Below are positions 8,355 through 18,700 of a stretch of 64,000 bases of DNA, in pieces (position 1 is the stretch's first letter; every line of letters begins with the position of its first letter). The translations under genes were made by a program, and so were the position numbers. Source of the stretch: Mesostigma viride (Eukaryota > Streptophyta > Mesostigmatophyceae > Mesostigmatales > Mesostigmataceae); contig RPFO01000827.1 in assembly GCA_009746045.1 (NCBI GenBank), forward strand, positions 1-64,000, given 5' to 3'. The notes under the pieces are model-generated. The model saw nothing but the letters and a program-made list of their open reading frames with translations, was not told the DNA's origin and did no database searches.

Positions 8355-9819
8355 TCACTCGGTGCCCCACCGGTACTTAAGGTACGCGTTGACGACGGCG
8401 AGTCGGACGACGTCTTGCACACGTTGAATACCATCACCTCTCCTATCCACCCGTCAAATGCGTAATACGGACTGGTGAAACTCCCGCCTATCGAAAAGCC
8501 AGAGTATGGGGGGCCGAGCTCAGCGTCCCCTGGTAATTGGTCCCGTTTGCGCCATCCAGAGCCGCGCTCCATACCTTGGACGTCGACGCCGTGTCGTACG
8601 CCACGTGCGCGATGTGGGTCTGGTCGTCGAATATATCGGCGCTGGTTGCCAGCGTATTGAACGTACTCGCGCCGGAATACGCTTTCATGGTCAGCAAAGA
8701 CGTATCGTACGCGATCCGCGGCATGCCGAACGTGCTCAGCCCCCCCGCACGAACACGACCCTTTATCCGTCGACCCGCCGGCGGCGGTGTAAGGATCCGG
8801 GCGTGCAGAGGCCGTGTTGCGTTGTTTGAAGACGACGACGACGGTACGCGTGCTCGCATTCAAGAAAGGCGTCGAAATGTGTACAAGTATCTCCGGTTCG
8901 GGTACGCGTAGAACCTCAGCCACTTGTCGCGACCCCGCCCGAACGCGCGTCCAGTTCGGGTTGCGTCGACGCTGTGGTCTGGGACAGGTTATAAGCGCTC
9001 TGAGCCTTGTTGGCCATCGTGCGCACCTTACCGCCGACGCTCGCGGTCCCCGTCCCCGCGCTGTCGGTGAGAGTCGACAGGTCGGATGGGTCGTACCAAG
9101 CCATGAGAGTGGAATCGGTCTTCGGATTGTACGCGAGATACGTGAACGAAATGGTGTTCGATGCCAGGTTGGTGACCCCCGGTGACGTACCGAGCGCGTT
9201 TACCAGTCCCGCGCCGACGGAAATCGTCGTCGCGGTGTATGGCGCGGTCGATTGAACGTAGAACGTATACGACGCGCCCTCTCCCGCGAGCGAGTTCGCG
9301 GTCCCGTTGGACAGCGAAAGCGCCGACAGACTGAAGCCGACGACCGGCGCGCTGAACGTGGCCGTCACGAGCACGGGCGAGTCGTACGTCTCCGCCAATG
9401 CCGTCGTCGTCAGTCCACGGTCAGGGGAGGGAGATACGTGAACGAAATGGTGTTCGATGCCAGGTTGGCGACCCCCGGGACGTACCGAGCGCGTTTACCA
9501 GTCCCGCGCCGACGGAAATCGTTGTCGCGGTGTACGGCGCGGTCGATTGAACGTAGAACGTATACGACGCGCCCTCTCCCGCGAGCGAGTTCGCGGTCCC
9601 GTTGGACAGCGAAAGCGCCGACAGACCAAAGCCGACGACCGGCGCGCTGAACGTGACCGTCACGAGCACGGGCGAGTCGTACGTCTCCGCCGGTGCCTCC
9701 GTCGTCAATTCCACGGTCGGGGGCGGGACCGGAGCTTTCCGCCGAGATCTATGTCTTCTCGTGGCGTGTGGAGCGATGCCTATCGGCCTCATGAATCGGT
9801 CTGTATATGGGTAAGACAT
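8355..9819 (-). pseudogene. Decayed adhesin: two Big_12-like Ig domains plus a LamG-like lectin domain
   Basis: Reading from an ATG at 9819 (MSYPYTDRFMRPIG): a Pro-rich linker, then two nearly identical Ig-like domains (ETYDSPVLVT.TFSAPVVGF ... GEGASYTFYV). These are typical of bacterial Big_12 domains. Next come WYDPSDLSTLTDS and NKAQSAYNLSQTT, and then in other frames DDQTHIAHVAYD, YYAFDGWIGEVMVFN and VNAYLKYRWGTE with a stop at 8355. The last segments are the hallmarks of a LamG/concanavalin-like domain. At least three frame changes are needed. One is a one-base loss where the two Ig copies differ (GACCCCCGGTGACG against GACCCCCGGGACG, near 9478). The product would be a secreted or virion-surface adhesin. 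Confidence 0.7.
9142..9705. repeat. Tandem duplication of an Ig-like domain coding segment
   Basis: About 270 bp (9142-9410) is repeated at 9435-9705 with very few differences, including a one-base deletion that breaks the frame. It encodes the two Big_12-like domains of the pseudogene. Confidence 0.85.
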
Positions 9820-12800
9820 ATTTGGTCTCGTCGCGCCCTCGTGAGCGGGTCGCGGCGTGTCGCCCGTCGATCGCATCGTGCCGGATCTTTGACGACCGAC
9901 ACGGTGCTTCGTCCGGTCGGGCGAGGGGAATATATGCGAGTAGGATGAGGGTCGACCCCGTCCGACGGTGCGGGATGCACACGCGCTCGTCCTACTCGTT
10001 CATGAAAGCCGGGCGAGATTCGACGGCCGTGGGTCGGCACGGCGGGGATCGTGACGGACGCGCGCGCGCGCGGGATTTGGCGGAGGCCATCGTGTGTAAT
10101 ATCCTCGACATGACGTGTCGCCGCGCGAACGAGTTCCTTACGCACAACCCCGACACGGCGAGACCGGCGCCCGTGCTGGCGATCGTCAACGCCGCCCTGC
10201 GCGTCGAGACCATGGGTCACATGGACCGACCCGATCTCGAGGCGGAAGTTGCGGCGACGCGGCGGATCATCGCGGGACTCGACGGCGACGACGCGGCGAG
10301 CGAGGAGGGGCTGGAGGAGGACCGAAGCGGGGAGGGTGAGGAAGAGGGCGACGGGTCCGCGGCGGACTCGGAGGACTGGACGGAGGAATTCGTCAAGGAG
10401 GCCTTGCGCGTGAACGACCCGACCGTCCCCGTCCCTTCGTGTCCGTGCGCGAACTGCGGACTCCTGCCGGCCGCCGCGCGGAGGTGGGAAGAGTGGGAGC
10501 CGAAGGACTCGCTCCTCCGCTCTCTGAAGGAGCGCATGCCCGAGATCGGGTGGCACGCGTTGACCCAGTGCGTCGACTTGGGCGAGCTGGACCCTCGCGA
10601 CTTCGGGGCCGTCACGGCCTCCGGTGTCGCGTCCGGGCGCCCGTCGCGCGTCGGCGAGTCGGCGTCTTCGACCACGGATTGATCGGCCCGCGTCGGCCCG
10701 TTCTCCTTGCACCTGGCGCGTCGTCCCGCGTCGACCTCGACTTCGACGTCGACGCGACGAGGCGCGGCGGTAATACGAGGCGTCCGCGTTGTGCCTGGCG
10801 GGGTCGGCGGCCGGGTTCGCGATCTCGATCCTTTCGTCCGCGTACGGCTCGTCCGGATCGTCCGGGTCGTCCGGGTCGTCGTACCCCTCGCTCGCGGCGG
10901 ACGTCGTGACCGGGTCTTCGGTCGGATCGCGCGCGTCCTCGATCGCCTCGCGCGCCGCCGCCATCGCCTCTCGGATCCTGGTCATCCGTTCGTCCGCGCG
11001 TTCGTTGGCCTTGCGCGCGCGCTCCTCGGCGGTCGCTTTCCCCTTCGCGTACTCGCGACTCGCGGGGGTCTCCCGGTGCAAGAGACACACTTGTTTGAGG
11101 TGCTCGGCGCCCGGCCAGAAGTTGCCCTTGCGGAACTGGTCGAGCAGTTCCGCGCCGTACTTGTGCTCGGCGCGGAGGTGGGCGTAATCGGCGGCGTTCA
11201 TGGACGAATGCGCCCTGCCCTTCAGGTAATGCTCGATGTTCCGCCACGCGAGGAACGTCTCGTTGTCCAACTCGCGCTTGCCGCACACACGTCCGCCCTG
11301 TTTGATCAGGGCCGCGATCGACTTCCGTTCGCCCTTCTTGACCGGCGCGCGGCCGTCCTTGCCCGGTCGTCCGTCCCTCGTGGCGTAGAGACGCCGCCCG
11401 GCGACCCACGTGTCGTACTCGTGCTCCAAGGTCCCGCGGCCCGTCCGTCCGGCTTTCCTCGCCCCCGCGTTGGCGCGATCCCCGCTCTTGGCCCCGGCGC
11501 CCCTCGCCGCGTCTCCGGGCTCGTCGACGACTCGCGCCGCGGGACCGGGCGCGACCGACACGACCTGTCGGGACTGCGTGATCTCCGTCCTCCTCGGTTC
11601 TTCTCGCGCGACGGGGGCGCGATCGACGGACACGGGCTGCCGGGGTTGTGCGACCCCCTCCGCCCTCCTCGGTTCCTCTCGCGCAACGGATTCGTGGACG
11701 CGGCTCGCCTTTTTTTGCGCCTCCTTTTCCGCGCGTCTAGCCCGTCTCTCCTCGTTCAGCGCGCGCTTCTCGGCTCGATAGGCCTTGCGAGATTGCGCCG
11801 CCTTTCCCATTTCGAGCACCGCGTCGGATAGATATCGGAGGGCTTCGTTCTCCGAGTCCATCTCCGCGGCCCGTTTCGCTAAGTCCGCGAGTTCTGTCCT
11901 CCTGGAGTTCTTTGTGGGGTTTCGGACGAAACTGACCGGATCCATCTGGACGAGATCCGGGAAGGACCGGTTGTACATTTTCGCGGTCTCGGCGAGGTAC
12001 CTCTCGTACCTTTCCCTCTTCTCCGCGGCTTTCTCTCGCTCTCGCGCTTCCCGCCTCGCGTCCTGACTTTGTCGAAGCGCGGCCAGTTCGGTCGCGGCCG
12101 CGTGGGGGTTGGCCATCGGATTCCGCGCCGGTTCGCTCAGCTTCTCCTTGATCAGCCCCCTGACTTGGTCGAGCATCCTCTTTTTCGCCGTTTCGTGGTT
12201 GTAATCGAGCTTGCCTTGAGCGATTTCTTCGGCCGCACGGCGTAGGCGTCCGAGATTCGGGTCGTCCGGGTTGTTGGCGTCGATCTTCGCGTGGTAGGGG
12301 GCGACGTTGTTATAGGTCGGGACGAACTCGTTCAGAAGCCTCTGGACGCGAGCGTCGTCGTAGTCGCCGATCCGTCTGTCGAATTTTCTGAGAATCTCTC
12401 GCTCTTTCTCGACGGTCGTGTCGTGTTTATACTCGCTCGATGCGCCACCCGCCATGCTAAGAAAATTCTCGAGGTCTCTTTTGGACGGTTCTTTCCCCGT
12501 TGCGGTCTTGTAAGTCTCGATAGCGCGTTGATGGAACATGGCTTCCCTTTGATTAAACGAATTCGGCAATCTTCCTTGCTTGCCGTCGGTTTGGAAGAAC
12601 CGTCTCGCCGAAACGTATTCGTCGATGCTCGCGTTAAGCTCTCTCAACCTTTCCTGGTCGTCTTGCACGGTTCGGAGCACGTTGACGATGTGATCCAACT
12701 CCTCTCCATCGAAGTTCTTGTTCGGTCCGTACAGGCCGAGTTGAGTTCTCTTGCCGTCGTGGATCGCGGGGGTGTCAGGAAAGGCTTTGTTAAACCTTTT

Positions 12801-12998
12801 AAGCGCGTACCCCAGCTCGTTTTGGTACTCGTACGCGCGCGTCGTGTGCGTCCTGCGTCGAGCGACCCCGCGGCGGACGCTCGTCCTCGTGCGCGCGACG
12901 ATGTTCTTTCGCGCGATCGTCTTCCGTGCGGCCTTCCGCGGTCTTGCGCGCGCGGACGTCGATCGCGTCGACGTGCGTCTGGATCGGTTCGGGGGCAT
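9789..12998 (-). CDS. Large charged, coiled-coil-rich protein with basic N-terminus
   Basis: The start at 12998 gives MPPNRSRRTSTRSTSARARP, a strongly basic Arg/Ser-rich region of about 55 residues suited to DNA binding. Next is a helical segment beginning EYQNELGYALKRFNKAFPDT, and then long charged coiled-coil stretches (AEKRERYERYLAETAKMYN). A globular-looking region near residues 560-690 (DTWVAGRRLYATRDGR, then CGKRELDNETFLAWRNIEHYLKG) precedes an acidic DPDDPDDPDEPYADE stretch. Coding signal is clear down to about 10700. The frame stays open to 9789, but there it runs antisense to the better-looking 9975-10682 gene, so the true C-terminus is probably near 10700, perhaps lost by a frameshift. 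No family recognised; a virion core protein is plausible. Confidence 0.6.
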   Translation of the reverse strand: MPPNRSRRTSTRSTSARARPRKAARKTIARKNIVARTRTSVRRGVARRRTHTTRAYEYQNELGYALKRFNKAFPDTPAIHDGKRTQLGLYGPNKNFDGEELDHIVNVLRTVQDDQERLRELNASIDEYVSARRFFQTDGKQGRLPNSFNQREAMFHQRAIETYKTATGKEPSKRDLENFLSMAGGASSEYKHDTTVEKEREILRKFDRRIGDYDDARVQRLLNEFVPTYNNVAPYHAKIDANNPDDPNLGRLRRAAEEIAQGKLDYNHETAKKRMLDQVRGLIKEKLSEPARNPMANPHAAATELAALRQSQDARREAREREKAAEKRERYERYLAETAKMYNRSFPDLVQMDPVSFVRNPTKNSRRTELADLAKRAAEMDSENEALRYLSDAVLEMGKAAQSRKAYRAEKRALNEERRARRAEKEAQKKASRVHESVAREEPRRAEGVAQPRQPVSVDRAPVAREEPRRTEITQSRQVVSVAPGPAARVVDEPGDAARGAGAKSGDRANAGARKAGRTGRGTLEHEYDTWVAGRRLYATRDGRPGKDGRAPVKKGERKSIAALIKQGGRVCGKRELDNETFLAWRNIEHYLKGRAHSSMNAADYAHLRAEHKYGAELLDQFRKGNFWPGAEHLKQVCLLHRETPASREYAKGKATAEERARKANERADERMTRIREAMAAAREAIEDARDPTEDPVTTSAASEGYDDPDDPDDPDEPYADERIEIANPAADPARHNADASYYRRASSRRRRSRGRRGTTRQVQGERADAGRSIRGRRRRLADARRAPGRDTGGRDGPEVARVQLAQVDALGQRVPPDLGHALLQRAEERVLRLPLFPPPRGGRQESAVRARTRRDGDGRVVHAQGLLDEFLRPVLRVRRGPVALFLTLPASVLLQPLLARRVVAVESRDDPPRRRNFRLEIGSVHVTHGLDAQGGVDDRQHGRRSRRVGVVRKELVRAATRHVEDITHDGLRQIPRARASVTIPAVPTHGRRISPGFHERVGRARVHPAPSDGVDPHPTRIYSPRPTGRSTVSVVKDPARCDRRATRRDPLTRARRDQICLTHIQTDS
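9932..9944 (+). promoter_or_regulatory. TATA-like element before the 9975 gene
   Basis: GGAATATATGCGA lies about 35 bp before the ATG at 9975, and its counterpart GGAATATATTCGA is in direct repeat A. It argues for starting the gene at 9975 rather than at the upstream in-frame codon. Confidence 0.4.
9975..10682 (+). CDS. Hypothetical acidic protein with a CxCxxC cluster (235 aa)
   Basis: The ATG at 9975 gives MHTRSSYSFMKAGRDSTAV. The middle is acidic (LEEDRSGEGEEEGDGSAADS). The C-terminal third holds CPCANCGLLPAAARRWEEWE followed by HALTQCVDLGELD, so Cys and His residues could bind zinc. The arrangement faintly recalls the intracellular domain of P2X7-like proteins, but that is a weak impression. 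The 5' end, including the promoter, is duplicated at 8155-8340. It overlaps antisense with the tail of the 9789-12998 frame; codon composition favours this strand here. Confidence 0.55.
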   Translation: MHTRSSYSFMKAGRDSTAVGRHGGDRDGRARARDLAEAIVCNILDMTCRRANEFLTHNPDTARPAPVLAIVNAALRVETMGHMDRPDLEAEVAATRRIIAGLDGDDAASEEGLEEDRSGEGEEEGDGSAADSEDWTEEFVKEALRVNDPTVPVPSCPCANCGLLPAAARRWEEWEPKDSLLRSLKERMPEIGWHALTQCVDLGELDPRDFGAVTASGVASGRPSRVGESASSTTD

Positions 12999-13094
12999 TC
13001 TCTCTCTCTATATATGTGATCACGCGCGCGGCGCTCGTACAACAGTAGGAGTAGAAAAGAGAATTCCGCGCCCTGCGAGCGCGGAGAAAAAAAG

Positions 13095-14057
13095 ATGTCC
13101 TCAGTATACGCGGGTCGAGCGGCGGACCGCGTCGGAGGTCGCGCGCGAATGAACGCGCAAAGGGTCGCCAGGAACTACCCCCGGTTCTGGCTGACCGCGC
13201 GGGACATGAACAGGGTCCCGTGGCGGCCTTTCGGAAAGACCACCGTGGACGATCTGCGACGGTTCGGCAAGTTTCGAGGGCTCGTATTGTACAGAGGACT
13301 GCGGAAGAGGTGCATGGAGTGCGCTCTGTGGCTCCATCAGCGCGCGTGCGTGATCCAGCGGTGGGTACGTTCCGTCGTGTTGCCGTACCGCCGCGCCAGA
13401 GAGGCCGTGCGGAGGAGGGTGTGCATGCGGCCGCGCAACGCGGAGGATCCCATCACGTTGGAACCGCTGCCGCCGAAAGAGAGGGTGTTCAAGTTCGTGC
13501 GCCCCGATCGCAGGGTCGCGGGGTTCGACGCGGTCAAGCTGGCCGAGTACGTCGTCGCGTCGGGGACGTTCGAGGACCCCGTCACCAGGTACCCTTTCCA
13601 CCCGGTCGACTTGCTGCGATTGGACCGGCAGGTGCGGGACTTGGGGTATCAGCGCCTCTCCACGTTGGAGCTGTGGAAGCGGCCGGATTTCGTCCGGGCG
13701 ATGCGAGAGAGGGAGTCGCTCGTCGCGGGGATGGAGCGCATGACGGGCGACGTCGTCGAGATGATGATCGACCTGTCCAAATACCCGACCGGCGAGGCGG
13801 CCGCGCTCCTGAGGTCGGAATATTACCCGCAGTTCTGTTCGAATTTTGTGCAGTTGTCGATGGTGGACGTCCACGCGGCGGAGTGCGGACGGTCGGGATA
13901 CATCGCGCGCGTGAGAGATGAAATGCGGCGAGTGGCCGCCGAAGAAGAGTCCGCCGCGAAAACGGAGAGGACCGAATTTCTGAGAGAATTGGCTGTCATG
14001 TTATCGTGCGACGCGCGCGTGATGCGATTCGTCGTCACGGGAGGCTTTTATGGTTAA
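13095..14057 (+). CDS. IQ-motif and U-box/RING-like protein (320 aa)
   Basis: The ATG at 13095 follows an A7 run. Residues about 75-100 (HQRACVIQRWVRSVVLPYRR) fit an IQ calmodulin-binding helix. Residues about 115-175 (EDPITLEPLPPKERVFKF, FDAVKLAEYVVASG, EDPVTRYPFHP) follow the pattern of a U-box-like, metal-free RING fold: DP(I/V)T, central Phe-Asp-Ala, then DPVTR.P. Such proteins could act as E3 ubiquitin ligases; the remainder is helical and charged. The gene is divergent from the 9789-12998 gene and shares an intergenic segment with a CTATATATG element. It converges on the C2H2 gene with only 22 bp between them. Confidence 0.65.
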   Translation: MSSVYAGRAADRVGGRARMNAQRVARNYPRFWLTARDMNRVPWRPFGKTTVDDLRRFGKFRGLVLYRGLRKRCMECALWLHQRACVIQRWVRSVVLPYRRAREAVRRRVCMRPRNAEDPITLEPLPPKERVFKFVRPDRRVAGFDAVKLAEYVVASGTFEDPVTRYPFHPVDLLRLDRQVRDLGYQRLSTLELWKRPDFVRAMRERESLVAGMERMTGDVVEMMIDLSKYPTGEAAALLRSEYYPQFCSNFVQLSMVDVHAAECGRSGYIARVRDEMRRVAAEEESAAKTERTEFLRELAVMLSCDARVMRFVVTGGFYG

Positions 14058-14079
14058 TAAATGTCGCGAATAAAGCGGT
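14058..14079. terminator. Bidirectional poly(A)-type hairpin between convergent genes
   Basis: AATAAAGCGGTTTATT (14070-14085) is a small hairpin that offers AATAAA on the plus strand and AATAAA on the minus strand. It sits exactly where the 13095-14057 and 14080-14388 genes meet. Confidence 0.45.
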
Positions 14080-14388
14080 TTATTCAATGATTACGATGAT
14101 ATCATCACGGTGCATCGACTTGTCTCTGCGTGTCTCCTCCCCTCTTTGGACACCGAATCTGTTTGCGAACTCGGCGGGGGTGGGGTTGCGTTCGGGGTTG
14201 GACGAGGCTCGCTCGCACGCGGCCGCCACGAGGTCTTGTCCCTCTTTGGTCATCATCCAAGTGTGCTGGTCGTTGTAATGCCGGATCCACTTCTGGTACG
14301 TGCCGAAGGCGCTTTTGCACGAATAGGACGGACATTTGAACGGTCTCTTCGCGACCGTCGAAGGGGTCGAAGGGGAAGTTTCCTCCAT
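14080..14388 (-). CDS. Single C2H2 zinc-finger protein (102 aa)
   Basis: The ATG at 14388 gives MEETSPSTPSTVAKRPFKCP. The finger is C19-x4-C24-x12-H37-x4-H42, inside FKCPSYSCKSAFGTYQKWIR. This is a classical C2H2 pattern with the conserved Phe. The remainder is charged with no other motif. It would bind DNA or RNA, possibly as a transcription regulator. It lies 77 bp downstream of the 14466-15686 gene on the same strand. The larger frame that runs upstream to 14871 is not credible because it is antisense shadow of that gene. Confidence 0.65.
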   Translation of the reverse strand: MEETSPSTPSTVAKRPFKCPSYSCKSAFGTYQKWIRHYNDQHTWMMTKEGQDLVAAACERASSNPERNPTPAEFANRFGVQRGEETRRDKSMHRDDIIVIIE

Positions 14389-14465
14389 CGTCGGCGCATA
14401 CAAACAGCGCAGACATTGTGGGGAGACGTGACGCGACGTCGCGCGTCGGCGTCCGCTCGCGCCCC

Positions 14466-15686
14466 TCAGGCCACGACGCGCATGTTGCGGCTCACCTGCA
14501 AGGTCCGGGTCTGGACCACCGGGGCGCCCGGGTTCAGAGGGTCGGACACGTACGACATTTTGTACGCCGACTCCCCGGCCCGCACGCGGAACAGTAGGAG
14601 GCCCTCGGTCACCAGGACGGGGGTGAGGTCGCTCTTCAGGATCTGCCACTCCGTCAGGCTCAGACGCACGCGGAACGTGTACTCGTTGACCTTGACGAAA
14701 TCGTACGCGCCCGGGCCGGACGCCGGGTTTTTGGGGAGCAGGCCGGCCTCTAGTCCGCCTGCGTAGTCGTTGTTGTCCAGCGGGAAGAAGATGATGTCCA
14801 GTTTGTCCATCCCGAAGTTCGCCGTCGTGTTGGCGTCGTTGTGTTCGGCCAGCTTGACCGGGTGATTCCATTGGACTTCCACGTAGATTTCGCCGTCCAC
14901 GATTATGAACCCGCCGCTCGTCGCCGGCGTCGTCAGGTTTGGTGGTGCGCCCTCGAGCGGGAAGATGTCGAACGACAGCGGGGTCGCGAGCAGTTGGAAG
15001 AGCGTCGACGCGGACCGGGCCAAGTTTCCGCGTCCGGCCGAGTCCGCCACCGCGTCGCTCGGGAACGTCGCCGTGATCGTGCCCGTGTTGATGCCGTACA
15101 CCGACAGGTCGCCGTAGGCCAAGACGAAATTGAGGATGTAATCCTTGCCCTGTTCGCCGCCTTCCGCGTCCGCGAGCGTGAAGTTCTTGATCCTGCCCTC
15201 GGATCGCAGCGTGCCGTCGTTGAACACGCGGTTCAGACTGTCCGTCAATGTGATCTGGAGGAGGTTCGGGTCCGTGAAGTTCACGGCCGCGGGGAAGTGG
15301 AACCCGACCTCGAACGTGGCCTCCGTCGGCGTCCGTATAAACGGCAACTCGCCGATGCTGAAGCGGGGAACGAGCGGTTCCGGTCGGTTCATCGGGAACG
15401 ACAGGGCGCTGGGCGCGGCGGGGATGCCGGTCAGTGCGCTCTTCGTGTGCCCCTGGTCCATGTTCAGCGTGAGGACGCCTTTGGTCACGAACTTGGGGAT
15501 CTCCGAGGTCACGACGGTGACGGAGTAGTTCTTGTCGTCCTCGCGTTGGATGGACGCGATCGGGAGGGGCATCGTGATTCCCTCCTGGTCGTCGCGGAAA
15601 GTGGCGCGGATCGAGGTCGTGGCGGCGCCCGGGGTCGAGAAGTCGGTCACGGGGGACTGGTATTGGAGGGGGATGGTGACGGACAT
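14466..15686 (-). CDS. Beta-rich surface protein, Ig-like repeats (406 aa)
   Basis: The start at 15686 gives MSVTIPLQYQSPVTDFSTPG. The sequence is Thr/Val/Pro-rich with alternating beta-strand pattern and repeated motifs of the type FEVGFHFPAAVNFTDP, VEVQWNHPVKLAEHND and FRVRLSLTEWQILKSD. Three modules of similar design follow one another, resembling those in the fiber gene just upstream. No signal peptide or membrane segment is visible. Upstream there is a T6 run about 50 bases before the ATG. It is 70 bp downstream of the fiber gene's stop and on the same strand, so it may be a partner or a detached domain of that fiber. Probable virion-surface protein; inference from composition. Confidence 0.65.
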   Translation of the reverse strand: MSVTIPLQYQSPVTDFSTPGAATTSIRATFRDDQEGITMPLPIASIQREDDKNYSVTVVTSEIPKFVTKGVLTLNMDQGHTKSALTGIPAAPSALSFPMNRPEPLVPRFSIGELPFIRTPTEATFEVGFHFPAAVNFTDPNLLQITLTDSLNRVFNDGTLRSEGRIKNFTLADAEGGEQGKDYILNFVLAYGDLSVYGINTGTITATFPSDAVADSAGRGNLARSASTLFQLLATPLSFDIFPLEGAPPNLTTPATSGGFIIVDGEIYVEVQWNHPVKLAEHNDANTTANFGMDKLDIIFFPLDNNDYAGGLEAGLLPKNPASGPGAYDFVKVNEYTFRVRLSLTEWQILKSDLTPVLVTEGLLLFRVRAGESAYKMSYVSDPLNPGAPVVQTRTLQVSRNMRVVA

Positions 15687-15756
15687 CGCGGAGGGAGGGA
15701 CTCGCGCGCCGACGGGTCGTTACCCTACGCGGCGATTAAAAAAGGCGATGCCTGGT

Positions 15757-18700
15757 CTAGAATATCGGGAACTCGAGACCGTTGAGCGGCGACGTGCCGA
15801 ATGGTATGGGTACATTCACCTTCTGGTACACCGGGAACGCTTGGACGTTCTTCCCCGTCGCGCCTCCAGGGAGGTACGGACCGGTCACGGTGTCCGCGGG
15901 GATGGTGACGGTGTAAGATGTGGCCAAGACGGATGACACGAGGGCGGGGAGAAGGGGGAAGGGTACGTCTATCATCCATTTTCCGGCATGTTCGGTCGTG
16001 TTGGCGCGGCAAGACGCGGTCTGTTTGTACGTGCTGCTGCCCTCGTTTAGCGTGACGATCGTCCACTCGACGTCCGCGTTGAATACCGTCACCGAGAGTT
16101 CGGTGTCCTCCGGTAAGAGGTCGAACACCACGAGTTTATAGTCCGAGAAGCTCACTACCAGGTCGGAGAGCACGACGAGGGAAGGAATGACGGTCGAGTA
16201 GGCCGGGTTCGCGACCGTGAACCCTTTGGAATCCGTGAGCCACGACGCCGGATTCGTGATCGTCATTTGAAAGGTCGGAAACTTCGTGTGATCGCTGAGT
16301 CTTAGTTGGATCCATCGGAAGAAGCCGGCGCCGACGAACACGGTGAACGTCTTGTCTTCGATGCTCGAAACGACGCTCAGGTACTGGCCGACAATCTGCT
16401 TACGAGATCCGAATCCGTCGGGTCGGTCACGAAAATGGTATTCGATAGGAACGTCTGGGCGGTCGGGAAACTCGTGATCGTCCTCCCTGTACCGCTGTCC
16501 AACAGCTGAATGTTGATGTAGAGTCCGGCCGGTTCGCCGTGCTCGCCCTCCTCGAACAACACGAACTCCGTGTACCTCGCGGTCATGGGGAACAGGGGTT
16601 TCGGGAACAGCGCCGTGGCGCTGCCGATCGCCGTATGGGTCACGACGATCGCCGTGTCGTGACCGTATACCTGCTCGGCGCCGTCGTCCGGGTACCGGAA
16701 GAGAGACGACGCGGTGCCGAAGACCACCGACCCGCTCTGGATCGTGCACCTCGTGAACGTCACGTCGACCGTCGCGTTGGGGTACGACGGCGTTCCCACG
16801 ATCGCGCGTGTGTACGCGTAGTTCGTGGTCGGGAGGACCGAGCCGTCCGATCCGCGCACTTCCACGGTGACGGCTTGTGCTGCCACGTCCGCGAGGTTCG
16901 TCGGGAACCGCGCGCATTTGGTGAAGTTCATCTGCAGTCGGAACACCTCGTCCCCCGTCTTGGTCACGGTCAATGCCGGGTTCAGATTGGGATCGAATAG
17001 CAAGGCGGGAGTTGGGAAAGGATTGACCTGTACGCTGATCCCCTTGTCGTCTTTGATGCTTCCGTTGGACGTCAAAGCGAATCGGTAATGTCGAAGCATC
17101 GCGTTCGCGCCGTCGGGGTCGGTGGTCTCGCTGGAGATCCGCGTCGGGGTCACCGTGCAACTCCATGTCCCGTCTGGGTTTTCGGCGAGGTCCGTCAACG
17201 GGATCGCCGCCGGGACGACCCCGATGCCAAGCGCGAGCGGCTGGAGTAGCAAGTTCCTGACGCTGGACGGGATCGTGCTCGTCGACGACAACGTCAACAG
17301 CAGCTGGTTGCCCGGACCCGCGTACGCGAGTGTCGGCGCGATTACGACGATCTCCGTGGCAAGTCCCGCGACCGTGAGGGTCGTCGCGGTCTCCGCGGTG
17401 ACGATAAAGAACGTGTAGTCGCCGGAGACCGTCAGGAATTCGGACCGGAGCGTGTACGCGAATCGGATCACGTCGGAAGCGAACGGGACGGTCGTCGCTC
17501 CGCTCGGATCTGACGAGGACGTCGGCGGACTCACCGTGTAGACGGCGCTGACGGTCTTCGCGTCCTGCGAGAGAACCGTGCTCCCGGGTTTGTACGCGAC
17601 CGATAACGTTTGTCCCTGGTCATTCGTCGCTCGGAACGACCGACACATGTTGAAGTTCTCCGTGATCGTCGCGCCGCCCGAGAGAGACGCTGGGTTAGGG
17701 AAAGTCGCGGTCAAACGGAAATCGTAGTTCGTGTCCGTCACCTTCTCGACGGTCGTCGAGGACGCGGCGAACCTCTCGATGACCGCGGAGGAACTCGGCG
17801 CGAATGAGATCTCCGTTCCGACGAACGGCGTCAGCGCCGAATATTGCGATACGACACCCGACGCGAGACTCGGGCGAAGGACCAGGCGGTTGGACGTCGC
17901 GCTGTATCCCCTCGGCGGCAAGCTGGCGATACCCAGTCGGGTGTCCAGGTGGAGAGTCTCGGTCCCCGCTCCCGACACGTACTTGAACATCGCGGTCACG
18001 TCCGTCCGTTGCTCGGAAGTGGCGCCGTGTTCCAGAACCGCTGTCAAACTCCAATCCGTGTCGCCGAACGTCAGGTACCCGTAACTGTTGGTCGCCGCGG
18101 GGGCGGGAGGAGTGAGCGTCGTGCCGTCCGTCATACGCATCTGGACCGTGACGGGGATCGTGTACGGGTACGGTCCTTGTTCTGTTCGTACCTGTCGAAA
18201 TCGAGCGCGAACACGAACTGTTTCTTCGGGACCGGGGACACGGTCATCGAGAGCGACGAATCCGGGGTTCGGGACGGGAACGTCTCGTTCTTGCGTCCGA
18301 ACGCGTCCGTCACCGTGCCTTGTCCCAGCCTTACCTCGAGCGCGGCGGGGTCTCCCTCGAGGACCGCGAACGTCACGACCGTCTCGGTCTTCGCGACGTT
18401 GGTCTCGATCGCGGTGATCCGGCTCCTCCACGACGCGTGGTTGAATTCCAGCAGCTCCTTAAAGGCGTCCGCGACGGGGGCGGTCGCCAGGGGTGGGAGT
18501 ATGTCACCGCCATCGCTACTTGTCCCGGCGCGTTCGAGACCGCCCGCATGGACGTCTGGAACTGTCCGAGCGGGGTGACGTCGCTGTTTAGCATGAACTC
18601 TCCTATGGACATTGCAAGCGTCGCGCCCGACATGTCGCGGAACGTCTTCGCGGGGTCCGCCGCAGCGTGGAGGAGTCCGCCGTTCACGGTCGCCCGGATC

